The translations under genes were made by a program, and so were the position numbers. A DNA stretch of 64,000 nucleotides, taken from the NCBI GenBank assembly GCA_022836615.1, contig MU405248.1, positions 124,001-188,000 on the forward strand, in the 5' to 3' direction. Below, piece by piece: positions 11,575 to 23,765 of this stretch. The DNA comes from Annulohypoxylon bovei var. microspora. Taxonomy: Eukaryota > Ascomycota > Sordariomycetes > Xylariales > Hypoxylaceae. The notes below the pieces were generated by a model. That model was given only the letters and a program-made list of their open reading frames with translations. It was not told the origin of the DNA and made no database searches. Position 1 is the stretch's first letter. The number at the start of each line of letters is the position of its first letter.

Positions 11575-12196
11575 GACTACGATGCCACAATAGAGCAGTT
11601 CTTGCGTGAAATCGTTGCAGTAGTTCGTTCGGTCGATTCGTTGTGATCGGAAAGGTTGTATGCGGGGAGATTATATTGTCTAAAATCGAAGTTATACTTG
11701 CGAAACAGCGATGTAGTTTATTGGAAGCTTGCGATCGCAAAATGGTAGTTTTACTGGGGTTGGCTTGTTCTAAGGATGGGTTAAACTAAATAGAGTTAGC
11801 CGATCCACTTTTAGCTATTTATTTACGCGGTAGAAGCAAGCGCATGTGCTACGTAGTACTAGGCCCGTGCTGTTTCCCCAGTTCTTTCCTCAGCCTCGCG
11901 GGTCACAATTTCTCTTATTATCCAATATGTGTAAAGCTAAAAAGTCCCCACCCGGTAACTATCCGCAATCATTTCTTCATGTGCGTGACTACTAGGTACA
12001 TTAGGAACTTATAACTACCTACCTACTGTGAATTACACTTCGTCTTAGCTGAGCTGGTTGAGTAGGAATAATTTACCTATGTGGACGGACATCTTCAGGT
12101 TAGGCAGGCAGGTAGTAATGTGGCGTTAGCCACCTTTTTCTTTTTATTCATTTTTACCTCCAAGTTCTTAGCCATCAGATAAAGTATCATCACACT
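11575..12196. other. Intergenic region upstream of NOT2
   Basis: It should contain the NOT2 promoter and the 3' end of ZNG1. CCTACCTACC-type repeats occur near 12015-12030 and GGCAGGTAG near 12108. No coding exon is visible. Confidence 0.4.
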
Positions 12197-13537
12197 TCAT
12201 TTAATCTCATCTTGGAGCGCAATGAGTAAACTTCGCTCAAAGTCGATCCCCTGGGTGCCTCTTCCGATGAGGACAAGTTTCCCTATCTGTGGAATCCCAT
12301 CACGTTGACTAGACGTTTGCTCCCCATCAAAAATCTCAAATACTTCTCTGACGCCTTGCACCATCTTTACGTTACCATCCTTGAATACCAAGCGAGACTT
12401 CAGACGATGAATTTCAATAGGCTCTTTCGGATTGGTCGTTTCTCCTGGTACTTGGCTTTCCCATAACAGTGATCTTATCCAACTGTCGACCTGTTTGAGC
12501 TGTTCAGGAGCTAAAATCGGCACGTTGATAGAGACTGTAGAAATAGTCTGTAACGATGTTAGCTCAAGCCTCTGACCACAGCAGTGATTCGACGAACAGG
12601 ATCAAGATGGCTATGCCCCTTTCCCGCAGTATCTAATACCTCTACTTGGTCGTATGCATGTAAGTCTAGTAAGAAACCCTCTAATTGGGGTACAACACTT
12701 TCTTTCGTCACATGGATCTTCGCAAGACCGTTGATCGCCTGTATCCGCTCCTTGACGTTCTCGAGCTCCGCGGGTTCAACTAGGTCAGATTTGTTAATGA
12801 CGATAACGTCCGCGTGGGAAATCTGGACGTGAGCGGTCGTCATGAGGGGTCCGTGACCATGGTCTTCGTGGCCTTCAACTTTTCCCGATGGATCGTCCAA
12901 GCTACGAAGGATATTCTTCGCATCTACTAAGGTGACGATGCCATCTAGGTAGATGGTACTTCCAAGCCCGTCATCAACCCAAAACAGGGGCGCTAGGTTA
13001 CCGGGATCCGCTAGACCTGTGGTCTCCAGGAGGATGTAATCAAAAGCACCTTTCTTCTCCATCAATGACTCAATGGCGTTTACCCCGGTGTCTCTGTTCT
13101 GAGATTAGAATATTCCCCCGTTGACTAACATAGTGTAATGGTACTTCACAGAGCAGCAAATGCAGCCGTTGCCGACTTCAAGCCATTCTTCAACTTGCTC
13201 GCCACCCTTGTTGACCGTCAAGGACTTTTCGATATCGAGCGCTAAAACGGAGTCAGCATAGCAGCCTATGAGTGTCTAGGGTTTCATCACTAACAGTCAC
13301 CGAATTCATTCATTATAACTGCTATTCTTTTTCCATGTCGTGCAGTTAAAATGTAATTGAGCAGTGTTGTTTTTCCAGCTCCAAGGTAGCCTATGATATA
13401 TTAGTGTTGGTGTTTTGGATAATGTGAGCTGCCAACTTACCAGTGACGATGGTGATAGGCACCTTGACTAATGTCTCCTCTTCCGGGTCTGTCTCGGCTT
13501 CGACAAGCTCAGGAGGAGCGTCTTCGTCAAAATTCAT
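12197..13537 (-). CDS. ZNG1: CobW/COG0523 zinc-regulated GTPase metallochaperone (ZNG1-like)
   Basis: A G3E-family GTPase of the ZNG1 type, which delivers zinc to client metalloproteins such as methionine aminopeptidase. Five exons (13441-13537, 13295-13390, 13145-13241, 12598-13093, 12197-12547) sum to 1,137 nt, 378 residues, in phase. Visible motifs are the P-loop GYLGAGKTT split by intron 1, NEFGDS, the metal-binding CxCC motif in [18 protein letters not shown], the G4 motif NKSDL, and a His-rich HEDHGHG loop. The C-terminal CobW_C domain starts at [12 protein letters not shown]. The N-terminus has PPELVEAE, similar to the client-recognition CPELV motif but with Pro instead of Cys. Intron 4 (12548-12597) uses a weak GTTCGT donor; without it the frame runs into a stop. 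An in-frame ATG lies six codons upstream of the chosen start. Confidence 0.87.
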
Positions 13538-14047
13538 GATTGGTATACTGTGCATGTCTCGGTAGGTAGATATATGATATGGGATGAGTTTAAATTTAAT
13601 ATTATTCGCCGAAGGAAGATGGTAATTGTCAAAAATTTATAGAAGAATAATTACGGTTGGTGCTGCCTTAATTGTCAACCTGCGCCTTTCTAATGTCATG
13701 AGATACAGTACAGTACATCGTCGATGTATTTCAGATGCAGATTCTTTATTGCTTAAATGCATACTTAATCTGTACGGTGACGATTGAAGAAAATTGAACA
13801 TTCATTTAAGTGCATATCGTGAAGGACCCCACCGAGCGCACTAGCAGGTACAAGGTACTTTTTGTTAAGGAAGCTTGGCGTTTCTACTTTCCACGAGCTG
13901 CTCCTCAAATCAAACAACAAAACAATTAGTAAAGCTAGCGACAGCTGAAGAGCTACCGCACAACAACAACACCTTTTTATACCCTCGCAAACATTTGTAC
14001 GATTTGCACCACGCGCCTGAGGTTCGTAACCTCACAGAGAATAATTC
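13538..14047. promoter_or_regulatory. Divergent promoter region ZNG1 / MOB3
   Basis: 510 bp separates the two start codons on opposite strands, so it must supply both promoters. An A/C-rich, CAA-repeat leader just before 14048 is typical of fungal 5' UTRs. No specific operator is assigned. Confidence 0.5.
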
Positions 14048-15640
14048 ATGATGTCTCTGGCGCAGGGCTCGCCTCGGCTGCCCAGTCCGCCGCCTGCCGC
14101 CGAGATTCAAATCGGTCCCAAATCCCCAGGACTGGGCAGCACCGCCAGCCGCCAGCTACAGCAGTTGGAACAGACCATCGCCGACGCGAACGCGAAGCGG
14201 CGCATACATCCCGGCACCAAGTCTGAGGATATGGCCGCTGGTCCGCCTCTCGTCCCGCTCGGAGAGGTGCGTTTGCATTGCTAATCCTTCTTGCGACAAG
14301 AATCATCTTGCTGACTTAGAACATCGCAGCTCGATTCCGCCTTCCAACTCCAGGAACATCTAGCCTCGTTACATTATTGCCTTACCCATTCTAGCACGAC
14401 GCCCATTACTCGAGCGGCTGCAGTCCAGTTGGCCACGCCACCCGCGGGTATCGATCGAACGCTGTGGCTTTACGAACTCTGCCGATTTCTAATCGCGCAA
14501 TGCAACAGCCTAATAGTAGGCTTCCTCTTTGACACGCCCCCGTGCTCGTCCGCCACGTGTCCCGAGATGCGCGCCTCCGAATGGCAATTCCTATGCGCCG
14601 TCCACGATCAGCCCAAGAGTTGCTGCGCTATCGATTACTGCTGCCACACGCTCGACTGGGCCGCAAACGTGGTCACTAACCCCAAGATCTTCCCTAGCCG
14701 ATTTGTTGTTGTGCTGGAAGGTTACGATAAGAGTTCTGTACTGAAGAACCTAGTTAATGTCTTCCGTCGGCTTCACAGAATCTTCGCACATGCCTGGTTC
14801 CAACACCGCGGTGTGTTCTGGTCGGTCGAAGCCCAGACGGGCTTATATGCATTCTTTAAGACGGTCTGCGACATGTATGACCTCTTGCCCGCTGAGAATT
14901 ACAAGCTCCCACCGGAAGCAGAGGGTTTAGAACCTGTGCCGTCTGAGAAGCAAGATCGAAACTCTATAGTGACTGCGATCGCGAAACCGCCCCCGCAACT
15001 TGAGAGTATGGAGCTTGAAGATGATCGTCACAATCTGCATGCTCGTAGAACCAACACGGCTAGACATTCGAGCAGACCGTCAACTGGTAGTGCCGTGACA
15101 ACTGTCATCGAAGAGCGAGAAGACGAGCAACAGGAGATGGCGAATAAGCTTAAGGGCATGCACATTTCGGCTCCAGAGACAGTGGAGGAAGAGTCTGAAG
15201 TTGAAGTACCTGTTATCGTCGAAGGCGAGTTGATAGACACTTCTACTGTTATCGAGGCGACTGAAGCACCCCAAGCCCTCGGACAATCAGAGCTGAATAA
15301 TGCACACTCTCAAGGCATTAAGATAGACGTACAGGAAGATGTACCCGTGGAGCCAGAGACTGTCCCGGAGCATGCAGACGAGCAAGCCGAAGGCAGCAAA
15401 GAGATACCTCTCCTTGTACACGAACAGCTTATCGAAGAGAAGAGTGAGGAGCCTGCCCCGAGCACGGAGGAACAAGCCGATGCAGCTGCAGTAGAAGAAG
15501 AAGCTACCCAGCAAGCGGAGACGAGCACTACCGAACAGCCCGCACCTCCCACAACAGAAACCGCCCAGGAATCCACGGAGGCAGCCGAACCCACCACGCA
15601 CGAGGAAGAGCCCAGTGTTAATGACCTAACGGCGGAGTAG
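14048..15640 (+). CDS. mob3: MOB-family phocein (MOB3/MOB4), STRIPAK subunit, apparently ended early by TAG
   Basis: Phocein/MOB3 is a structural subunit of the STRIPAK phosphatase-kinase complex, needed in filamentous ascomycetes for hyphal fusion and fruiting-body development. Two exons, 14048-14266 and 14330-15640 (phase 0), give 509 residues to the TAG at 15638-15640. The MOB domain (about residues 75-265) contains TLWLYELCRFLIAQCNSLIV, the zinc-ligand region with CPEMRASEWQFLCAVHD, AIDYCCHTLDWA, and the C-terminal ligand helix RIFAHAWFQHR; these resemble human MOB4 rather than MOB1/2. After it comes a long acidic Glu/Thr/Pro-rich tail, as in other fungal MOB3 proteins. The same frame continues open for 87 codons beyond the TAG (see next feature), so this stop may not be the natural end. 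Confidence 0.85.
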
Positions 15641-15904
15641 GACTTCGCAGCCAGCCTGGAGCTATTCGGCGACATTGATCAGGAGGCCTTGGACGAGGTC
15701 GTGACGCGCGCTAGAAGGACTCTGAACGGACTCCGTCGTCAATGGTACACACACGAGGCCCGGAACGACGAGCTGCTGAACCGGCGCACGGATATCGCCC
15801 TCGCCCAGGTGGACGACCTCGTTAGGAGGCTGAGAGAGTCCTACACTAGCGACGAGGACGAGGAGGCCGACGACGACTACGACTACGACCAGAGCACGTT
15901 CTAA
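15641..15904 (+). pseudogene. mob3: In-frame C-terminal continuation of MOB3 beyond the TAG stop
   Basis: Directly after TAG 15638-15640 the same frame stays open for 87 codons to TAA 15902-15904. The sequence is clearly protein-like: FAASLELFGDIDQEALDEVV, then a basic amphipathic helix (ARRTLNGLRRQW), a helix with RRTDIALAQVDDLVRRL, and an acidic Asp/Glu/Tyr end. It contains no methionine, so it cannot be a separate gene without an upstream exon. No usable GT..AG pair removes the TAG; the candidate intervals are 21-26 nt. A GAG-to-TAG change in an Asp/Glu-rich context, a sequencing error, or stop-codon readthrough would each explain it. Confidence 0.6.
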
Positions 15905-18211
15905 TACGAATCGGCGGCGGGGGGTTTTTCGCACGAGAGATTTGTATTATCTGGTACCCGACCTATGTACCTACCCACATTACCTACCTAGCGGTAGTTA
16001 CAGGTAGTTAGTTTTCTATTGTTTCGCGAAGACGCATACGAGGAGACGGGACCTTGACGGTCGCGTGTACATGTACGAACAGGTGTTAATGCTAGACCCG
16101 TAGGCTAGGTCAGGGGGGTTTTTAAAAAAAAAAGAGAAAGTACCTAATCACGGTCGCGGCTTTCGGGTACATAATAGGGGGGTATGCATGTTGGCGGAGG
16201 CGTGGGCGAAACGAAGTTCTGTATCTGGCATTGCGAGGGAACCCCTTGGCTTCTTGCTGGAAAGTTGTCTGACTAATAACATCCTTGTGTAAATCTTGCT
16301 TGGGGGTGTTGTGGCCGTGACGCACGCTGATTTCAACTTCCTCCTTTTCCTTGGGCTTTTCGGTGATGTTTTGGGGTGACTGTGAAGATTCTAACTGAGA
16401 CTTGTACTGAGGGAAGTTTATTGCAATCGGCATGCACTCGTGTCCACGGACAGGTAATAGCCATGTCGGTAAGTGATGGGACATCGACGTCAAGTTTGCG
16501 CTTCGGGAATCTTTTGATATCATCTAGGTACCTAGGTAAGGACCTAGTATTCTTCTCTAGCCGTAAGCTCTATATGAACGCGACCAAGTGTAATCATAGC
16601 CCAAGGGTATTATCTTTTATTCTTCCGTACTTTTATCCTTCTACCTCTCCTAGGGACAAGTGAAAGGTCTAGATAGGTATTACATTACATTATATTACAA
16701 TACAAATGTGAGTGGTATATGTGTGACCTGTATGTGCCACTTCCCCCTTTTTTCCTTACTAAGAAACCTCCCGTCTTGGGTATATGGTATTATTCCCTCT
16801 GGTTTTGGGCCTTTTGTTTGCTCTTTTCCCCTGTATTGCTCCTATGCTGCCTATTATACGCGCAAATTTAGTGATTATATGTGTTCGTGGACTGTCGGGC
16901 GTCTATGATATGCCCGTCCAACCCTCGTCTGTGTATAAGCGCACGTGTGTATGTACGTAATATTAGGTATGGATTATGTAGGCGCGCGCTTGTGTTTTGT
17001 ATGTGTGTGATAATGTTTCTTCTCCGCACCGGGTTTCGTATCCGTACAGTCTCGTGCGAACGCCACAAGTCGTCATTGTGGTCGGTGCTTCTTGGCAGCG
17101 GTGACCTGTCAGCTATAACATGCGGCGGCGAATGATATGTCCTTTTCGTCTAGGCGGGATATTTCACATGCGGGCATGCGGGGATCCGATTTTGTTGCAT
17201 CAGGAGCTGCATGTAAATGGCCACCGCGGCGGCGATGCCAAGGAATATGCCTAGGTAGCTTGGGGGTGGCTTGATCGCATTGCATGTTTGGGAGGGCTTA
17301 ATTTGCTACTTTCCAACGTCCTGTTCATCGTATGAGAATGATGTGCTAGGACTCCGTATTACGACGAATCATGTAGAATGGCGGTTTGAGTGACGGTGTT
17401 GGTGACGATGTTGGCGCCGCCGTTTGCCAGGCGAAGTCTAGTGGATATCTCTAAGCTGCAGTCTCGTACGATTCTCCAACCCGTTGTTATAGCCGGGGTT
17501 TTCCATATTTTGGCAGATTCCGAGATCTCCCCTTTTAGTCCCACCCAACTAGTCCTATGCCATCTGGATCTATAAAGGATCTGATAATGTGGGTTGATAC
17601 ATCGTTCATCCGATGTTGTACGTGTGTGGGCAGGGTAAGAGTAGGCGAGAAGAAAGGTCGGTGGGAAGCCGGACTAGGATGATTGCTGGGTTTGAAAAGG
17701 ACTTGTGCCATGGTATTGGTAAGCTTGCTTTTTTCTTGCATGCATGAATCTTTCTCTCGTCAGATCCCCGATTCCAACAGATTCTGACGTCGTAGTACCC
17801 GGCCGCATAGTCGGTCCCATAGTCGGCCCCCTCACTTCACATCGTCCCCTGGCTTTGCAGTGCAGAGTCGCATCTCGGCTCGGTTTCTATTCCGGGTCCA
17901 TTTTCGCCGCATCAACATCATCGTTTCACACCCTAGTCGTCCCGCAACGTCACAGCAACATCGTTGCTACACATTATGTGACTCGTAATAAATCAGTTTG
18001 CTTCGATGGGTAGATCCGTGTCGACCCTGATTCTTCGAATCGTTGGTACTCCTTCCTATCCAGTAGAATTAACACGCCAATTAGGTAACCGACAGTCATG
18101 AAAGTGATAGGCCGAATTTTCCATGTAATACTCGTTACTATTCCATACGAAGAACGCCTAGTTACGGCCTCAATTCCGACATGAAGTTCTCGTTCCACAT
18201 TGTGTACCATC
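15905..18211. other. Gene-poor stretch between MOB3 and the C6 regulator
   Basis: 2.3 kb without a credible gene. It contains GTA/CCTA-type short repeats (15960-16015), a TACCTAGGTA palindrome at 16529-16538 and an oligo-A tract near 16125. The MOB3 3' UTR should occupy the start. Short ORFs on both strands have no recognisable domain. Confidence 0.4.
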
Positions 18212-20715
18212 TCAGAGTGACGACGTGCCGCTATTTGATCCACCGGGCGAAATTCCTTCCCCTTCATGATCGATGCGCATTTTCGCGAAAATAGCACTGA
18301 TTTCTCGGAGAGACTCTGTTTGCTGGGAAACAGGGTTTGCGTTGCGCTCGTCCGCAAAAGCACGAATGTTTCGGAGAACCGGGCTTAATCCTTCGTCGTT
18401 TGGGAGCCACCATTGTACACAGGAAGGGTCGCGAAATATTTCTGCCATTCGAGTTCGTATGGTAAGCGGGAAAACATATCTAATCGTTGTGAAGTCACAG
18501 AATGTCAGTGAAGTTCCTTAAAATTGGAGTCTCGTCATGCAAGGAGTGGGTAAAATAGGGGTTAGGACAACACCCCACTCTCGCATTTTTTCATATGTTC
18601 CAAAGTCGGTTTCCCATGCAAAATAACTAAGGCGAGGTAGAAGAAAATACGTCAATGGGTCGCGTGTACTTACCCTAATGACTCTAACAATGCATATTTC
18701 CGTCTCAACCACATGTGATATCTGTTTTCTCGGGGGAGGAACAACGCTGCTATAGCAAGGCAGGCTTGGATCGGAATGAGGGCACCGTTTGGTGCGGAAG
18801 GCCATAACTGTACCCCTTCGAATATTTCACATATGTTGTGTGCTAGGGTGTTCAGTTCCTCAGACGGCTTTTGTTGCAATGCGAATGCCTCCTGGCTCTT
18901 GTGCATGACAAGGATAGAATGCCATTCTGCCGTTAAAACAGTAGTCGAGAATAATGGGAAATGGTAAAGGTGTCCTGGCTTGTAAGGATCGATTATGTTA
19001 TCTTCGTTCAAAGGAATTTTGTGCTGGAAGTCGGTTACGAGGAAATTCGGGTCGGTCAAGGCAGGATCTAGATTGGCCTTCCATTCATAGAGGCGTTTTG
19101 TGATACGATCGTGTTCCACGGCGAAATCTTCAACTGAAAGTTCGCCTCGGCCACCTTTTGCGTAGAGGATTGACATGTCTCTGGAGATAAGTCGTAAAGC
19201 AGACGCATGAAGTTCCATTTTCATCCCTATGTTCTGTGGATCTTTTTCAACTTGTTCCCGGCAGTGTTGGACCACGCTTGAGAACCATTGTCGCGGTAAA
19301 TTCGTCTCGAATCCTCCCATCATTCCTACAAAAACATCGAATCGGATGTACCACGTAAGCAACATTCGCGATGTAGGAGAGTTCACAATCGTTTGGGGTG
19401 TGAATAACCGGGTCAAAATCTCAAAAGCAGCTCTTTGATGTCCCATCAAATTCACCCAATCACCTAAGTATTCCTTTTTTAAATCAGCAACAGCTCCCCT
19501 ATAGATAGGTATTTAGCCTAGGTTTACCTCGATTGTTGCGAGTTGCAAGATTGTAAACAGCGTCGCGATGCTCTGCTTTTCTCGTCTCTTGATATAACTC
19601 AGGAGTAGCGTAACACTTTTATTATAGTATCGCAAGAAGTCGGGGATCTTGCCGTTGGGGTCATGAACCGTTCGGTGGTATGCCGAAAACCCCACGACCG
19701 CATTCAAGAGAGCTTCATTACCAGCCTGCACGGCCAAGCTAAGTAGAATCGAGCGGAAGAAGCTGTCAGGATCGTTAACGATTCCATAGTTATAGTGAGT
19801 AATGTTTTCGCTGTAGTACTGCAAGTAAGATTGCAAGTCTGGCGGTAGATGAGACCAGTCCGGGCGAGACACCGTTGGCTGTAACGCGGGATCAGGGACC
19901 TGGAAAGATATCGTAAAGCTCGCGGATGTACTTGTTGATACTGCTGGTGAAGCACTTTTAGTGCCGTCATATGAAGGCGTTTCGGAGCTATGTCTTGTCC
20001 CGGACCTTTGGACGTTCGATATCGACGTCGTGCTTGTTCTTCGCAACTCCGTTAAGGAATATGAGGCTGGTGACAATCCGTCGCTAGGCTCGTCCTCGTC
20101 GATAATTGGCTCTAGCTTCAGACTCCTCTCCATTTCTTCGTCCGCTTCGTCTTGCGAGGAGTTCGGGCTAGGCTCTTGGGTTAACGCTGCTGTGTCTTTC
20201 GATAGGCCTGATCCAGAAGTTTGCCCCTTTGCAGAGGATGGTTCGGGGTAAACACAATCCCTCTTGCCTTTACGGCAGCCTATGGCTGTTAGCTCGGTGC
20301 CTAAATGTATGCTGTGACAGCACTTACGTTCACAAACAGGATGGTTTTCATCGCACTAAGATTGATATTAGCGCCATCACACTGACCAAAAAGAACCAAT
20401 GCTTACTTTAACTCGTCTAGTTCGGCAAGTATAACATCCCGACCGTGTCCGGCGATGTTTGACATGGTCTGTTCCAGGCGTACTCTTCTTGCGGTTTCGA
20501 TTGTTTTGAGCCTTTGGAGCTTGGAACATTATTGGATCAGGAAAGCCGGAAAAGTAACCCAGGTTTTGATATGGGGTTGTCACAGGCGGGCTGGCGTTTT
20601 CCATCTGCGTAGGGGGTTGCTGAGGCTGATATTGGGCATCTTGAGGACTCTGGTTTGGCGATTCCCCAGAAGTCCCCGCCACTGAGGACAGATATTGCTG
20701 ATAGTAATCACTCAT
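18212..20715 (-). CDS. Zn2Cys6 transcription factor with fungal-specific (Fungal_trans_2-type) C-terminal domain
   Basis: A GAL4-type regulator of unknown target. Six exons (20407-20715, 20328-20355, 20279-19528, 19473-18674, 18626-18574, 18516-18212) sum to 2,247 nt, 748 residues, with every phase consistent. The Zn2Cys6 cluster is split by two introns: RSGCYTCRTRRVK, CDENHPVCE, RCRKGKRDCVYPEP. An acidic/Ser-rich linker follows. The large helical domain starts near SFQVPDP and includes a GDWVNLMGHQRAAFEIL segment and a C-terminal TIRTRMAEIFRDPSCVQWWLP signature typical of the PF11951-like family. The intron between exons 3 and 4 uses the AAAAAG acceptor at 19474-19475, giving EEYLGDWVN; a nearer TTAG would introduce a stop. 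The last intron (18517-18573) has a weak GTGTTG donor. No biosynthetic genes adjoin it. Confidence 0.85.
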
Positions 20716-23700
20716 CGGGAAGGATTCGCCTCCGAGCGGAGTATTCGATGTGCGGCTAACTAGGGCAACTCAGATTCGAACCACATCCGTATAAAAATGT
20801 GTACGGTCCCGCTTCGGCGAGGATCTGGCTGAGAAATTATATCCTAATAAATGAGTTGCAATGTTGAATATTTTTGTTTAGATAATAGGGGCAGGTTGTG
20901 AGATATATCGAAAAATAATCAAGTAGAGCGAAGTTAATCGTCGACTTAACACTATTTCTCAGGCGATCTTCTAGATGCCCAGCTCGGATGATGATTTCGT
21001 AAAAAGAGGCGTCAGAGACGGAGGGGTCCCAGTCTTAATGATTCGAGGGGTGAAGGCAATTATTTGGCCCAATACACTCGTCGACTAGAGAATTTGCCCT
21101 AGCCAATGGGCTAGTTCAGTGTGACCTCGAGAAGACTCTACACCTACAGGACTCTCCCTTTGTCCCCAGATTTGACTTGCCCGTCTTGCCCGTCTCAGAT
21201 CTTCTCGGATGGAAAGATTTTCACAATAAAGGAGGGAGGGCCTTCAACATTGTCCGTAGATGTAGTAGAAACAATGGGCAGTTTTACATCTGGGGATTTC
21301 TCGGAACTGCTGTTATGCTTGGCTTAGTTGGTTAGGCCGCGCTGCTCACGGTAGTTACGACCAATCCAGAAGCTTGACGGCTATGGTTACCAGTTACTAG
21401 GAAGCATTGAAGACGAAATAGTTGTGGGGCTCTTCTAGTACACCTTGCAGGAGCCCCCCTAGCGCTGCTGCTGCTATACCTATGAGGAGCAGGGTCTCGA
21501 GGATCTGCTGACAGGATGATAGCTATAGCGGGGCTTTTTTTAATGCAGCGGGTAACCAAAAAGGCGAGGGACAAGGTGCTATAGAATAGAAGCCGATCTT
21601 GGGTTTCGGCAGGCTATCCTCTCGGGATGTTAGAATCCACCCACAATTTAGGAATGCCCTCCAGGATGGAGGCCAAGGACGGATCTATGTAAAGCTGAAC
21701 GTTCAAAGCAATTAACTTGCCGCCAACGCCGATGAAATCTAATATTGGTCGCCCCAGTTCGCGTTGATCCGATCTGCTCCTTCTGATGAGGCTAGTAGTG
21801 ATGAGATGGTGTAGGAGTAGAGCCTAGCGTGGGTCCCGTTGTTGCTAGAAGGGGGTTTCTAGGGTGAAAAGACACGACATGGAGCTGATATCAAGGCATT
21901 GAAGTCATGGGAGAGCAACAGCGCCAGGTTTGTATGTATTTTGGAACTGATAGTCCCTGGGGGTGACCGCAGTTTAAGGGGTATCCACGGATACGTATAT
22001 TTTGCTAAAAGAGGGCAAAAATAATGCCAAGGATAGGTAAGGCTTGTCTAGCTTGACCTGGTGGAACGTAGATTCTCGAGAGACAACCCCGTAGGTGATG
22101 ACTTAGTGTATTGTTCTGGAACTGATCGAACGTAGGTCTGCTAGGTCAAAAGAGTCTGCCGTTCCGCAAGAGACGATGGCCTCTGTTGTACGATTTGTCT
22201 TTTGCAATAAGTGCGTGGGTAAATCGAACAGCCTTAGCCCACTGCTATGGTACGTAAAAATACCTACCTACGCAATAAGAATTGTTCCGTTAGAGGATAT
22301 CCGGTTGGCGCTACAACAGGGGTGTTCCCCCCTGACCTAGAAAGATGCAGCTACTGGGTGAGTGGGAGTCGGGACGTCAGGGAGAGGAACCGATGACACG
22401 CAGCCATCTGATATTTGCCCATACTCCTTGCCAAGCAAATTCAGATGTGAGCTCCCACGGAAGAGATGGATAACACATCGACTTAGCTGTCTACCTACCG
22501 TAAGAAAGGGCAACTCGGGCAAGTCGTAAAATCAGTACTAGGTACATTGAGAGAGTGGGAAGCTAGGTAGGTACTATGTAGATACTGTCGCCAGCCGTTT
22601 TTACAGAGAGATGAGATAAGACCAAGGGCAGGTAAGACAAGGGTTCTTCACCCACAGGCATGGGGTTAACCCAGCGAGCCAGGCAGCGGGGAACTGGGGC
22701 GCACACACACCGGGGATAGAAGAGTGCTTAAGATCCTGCCACGCGGTTTGATCAACGGCGGCTAGTGGGAGGTATTCGATCTGTTGATCTCATAACGCAA
22801 CATGAGACGAATGAGGGAGCCCGAGGCATCATTGCTTCAGCTGCCAACAGCCCGCTCACCCTTTGCGGCCTTTGGCACAATACGCTTCGTGTTCGCAAAA
22901 CTTGCCTAGGAGCTAACTACTATAATTATCTCATGTGAAATCTACCGCGAAATGCAACTTGTACTGTGCGGGCAGTAAATATTGCATAGTACACGTTCGC
23001 GAGGCGTCCAGGATCGTGAAAATATTCTGGGGCTAGCTGGGAGCCAAGTGCGGCGGAATAATGTTAAAATATCCACTATCGATCGACGAGACCCTTGACG
23101 CTTTTTTTTTTTAGGAAACTGTCCAGCGGTAGGTGCGGCCGACCTGGAGAGGATGGAGAATGGGAGAGTAGGCCAGTTGAAATCCGTCGAGGTTTGTAGG
23201 CCCGATCCTTTTAGCCCGGCAAAAGCCTTTTTGGCCTGGATTTGTTGATACGACGTTAGCTGCAAAACAGAACGGTGGTGGTTGCTGGACGAGCCTTTTG
23301 GGACCGCACCACTGTTGCTGCAAGCCACAAGTTTCCGTTGATTGGATCCGCTATCGACAGGGGACCTGGCGAAAGGGGGGGTGTACCCGAACATAGACCA
23401 GAGCGTTGGAGCATCCAGTCAGCCAGTACATGACAGAAATGCAGCAGGACTGACTTGGCTGCTAGGTAGAATCATGAAAACGGTGAGGCTCATAAACCTT
23501 GCATTGCCCATATTAATTAAGTTGATTAACGGATCGATCATGCTAAGGAGCCGGTTCTGCATCATTGGACAGGGCAACCTGTAACCGCAGTGAGTGAAGT
23601 AATGTGACAGAAGCTCTTGTCTACATACCTAGGTAAGTAAGCTGGTAATTACCTTTATGCTATGCATCTGCGTAGTTGATGAAATTTTCCGGTTTATGTG

Positions 23701-23740
23701 GCTGGAAGGTCCTTTTGACTTGCCTTGCTGCTTCGATGTA

Positions 23741-23765
23741 GTGTGAATGTGAATGTGAATGTGAA
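23741..23765. repeat. Microsatellite (GTGAAT)n
   Basis: About four tandem copies of the hexamer GTGAAT. A related imperfect ACCAGCATAC repeat follows at about 23876-23900. Confidence 0.8.

Noticed and set aside
12548..12597. Apparent frameshift in ZNG1 (frame A reaches a stop while frame B continues)
   Set aside because: Explained by a 50 nt intron with a GTTCGT donor, CTAAC branch site and TTACAG acceptor that restores the conserved DP-TISTV junction and makes total length a multiple of three.
14300..14440. Later ATG candidates as the MOB3 start
   Set aside because: Starting downstream would lose the conserved N-terminal SPGLGSTASRQLQQLEQ region, and exon 1 joins exon 2 in phase from 14048.
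18517..18573. Apparent frame break near the C-terminus of the C6 regulator
   Set aside because: A 57 nt GTGTTG...TTTAAG intron restores the frame and the conserved TIRTRMAEIF segment, so a pseudogene call is not needed.
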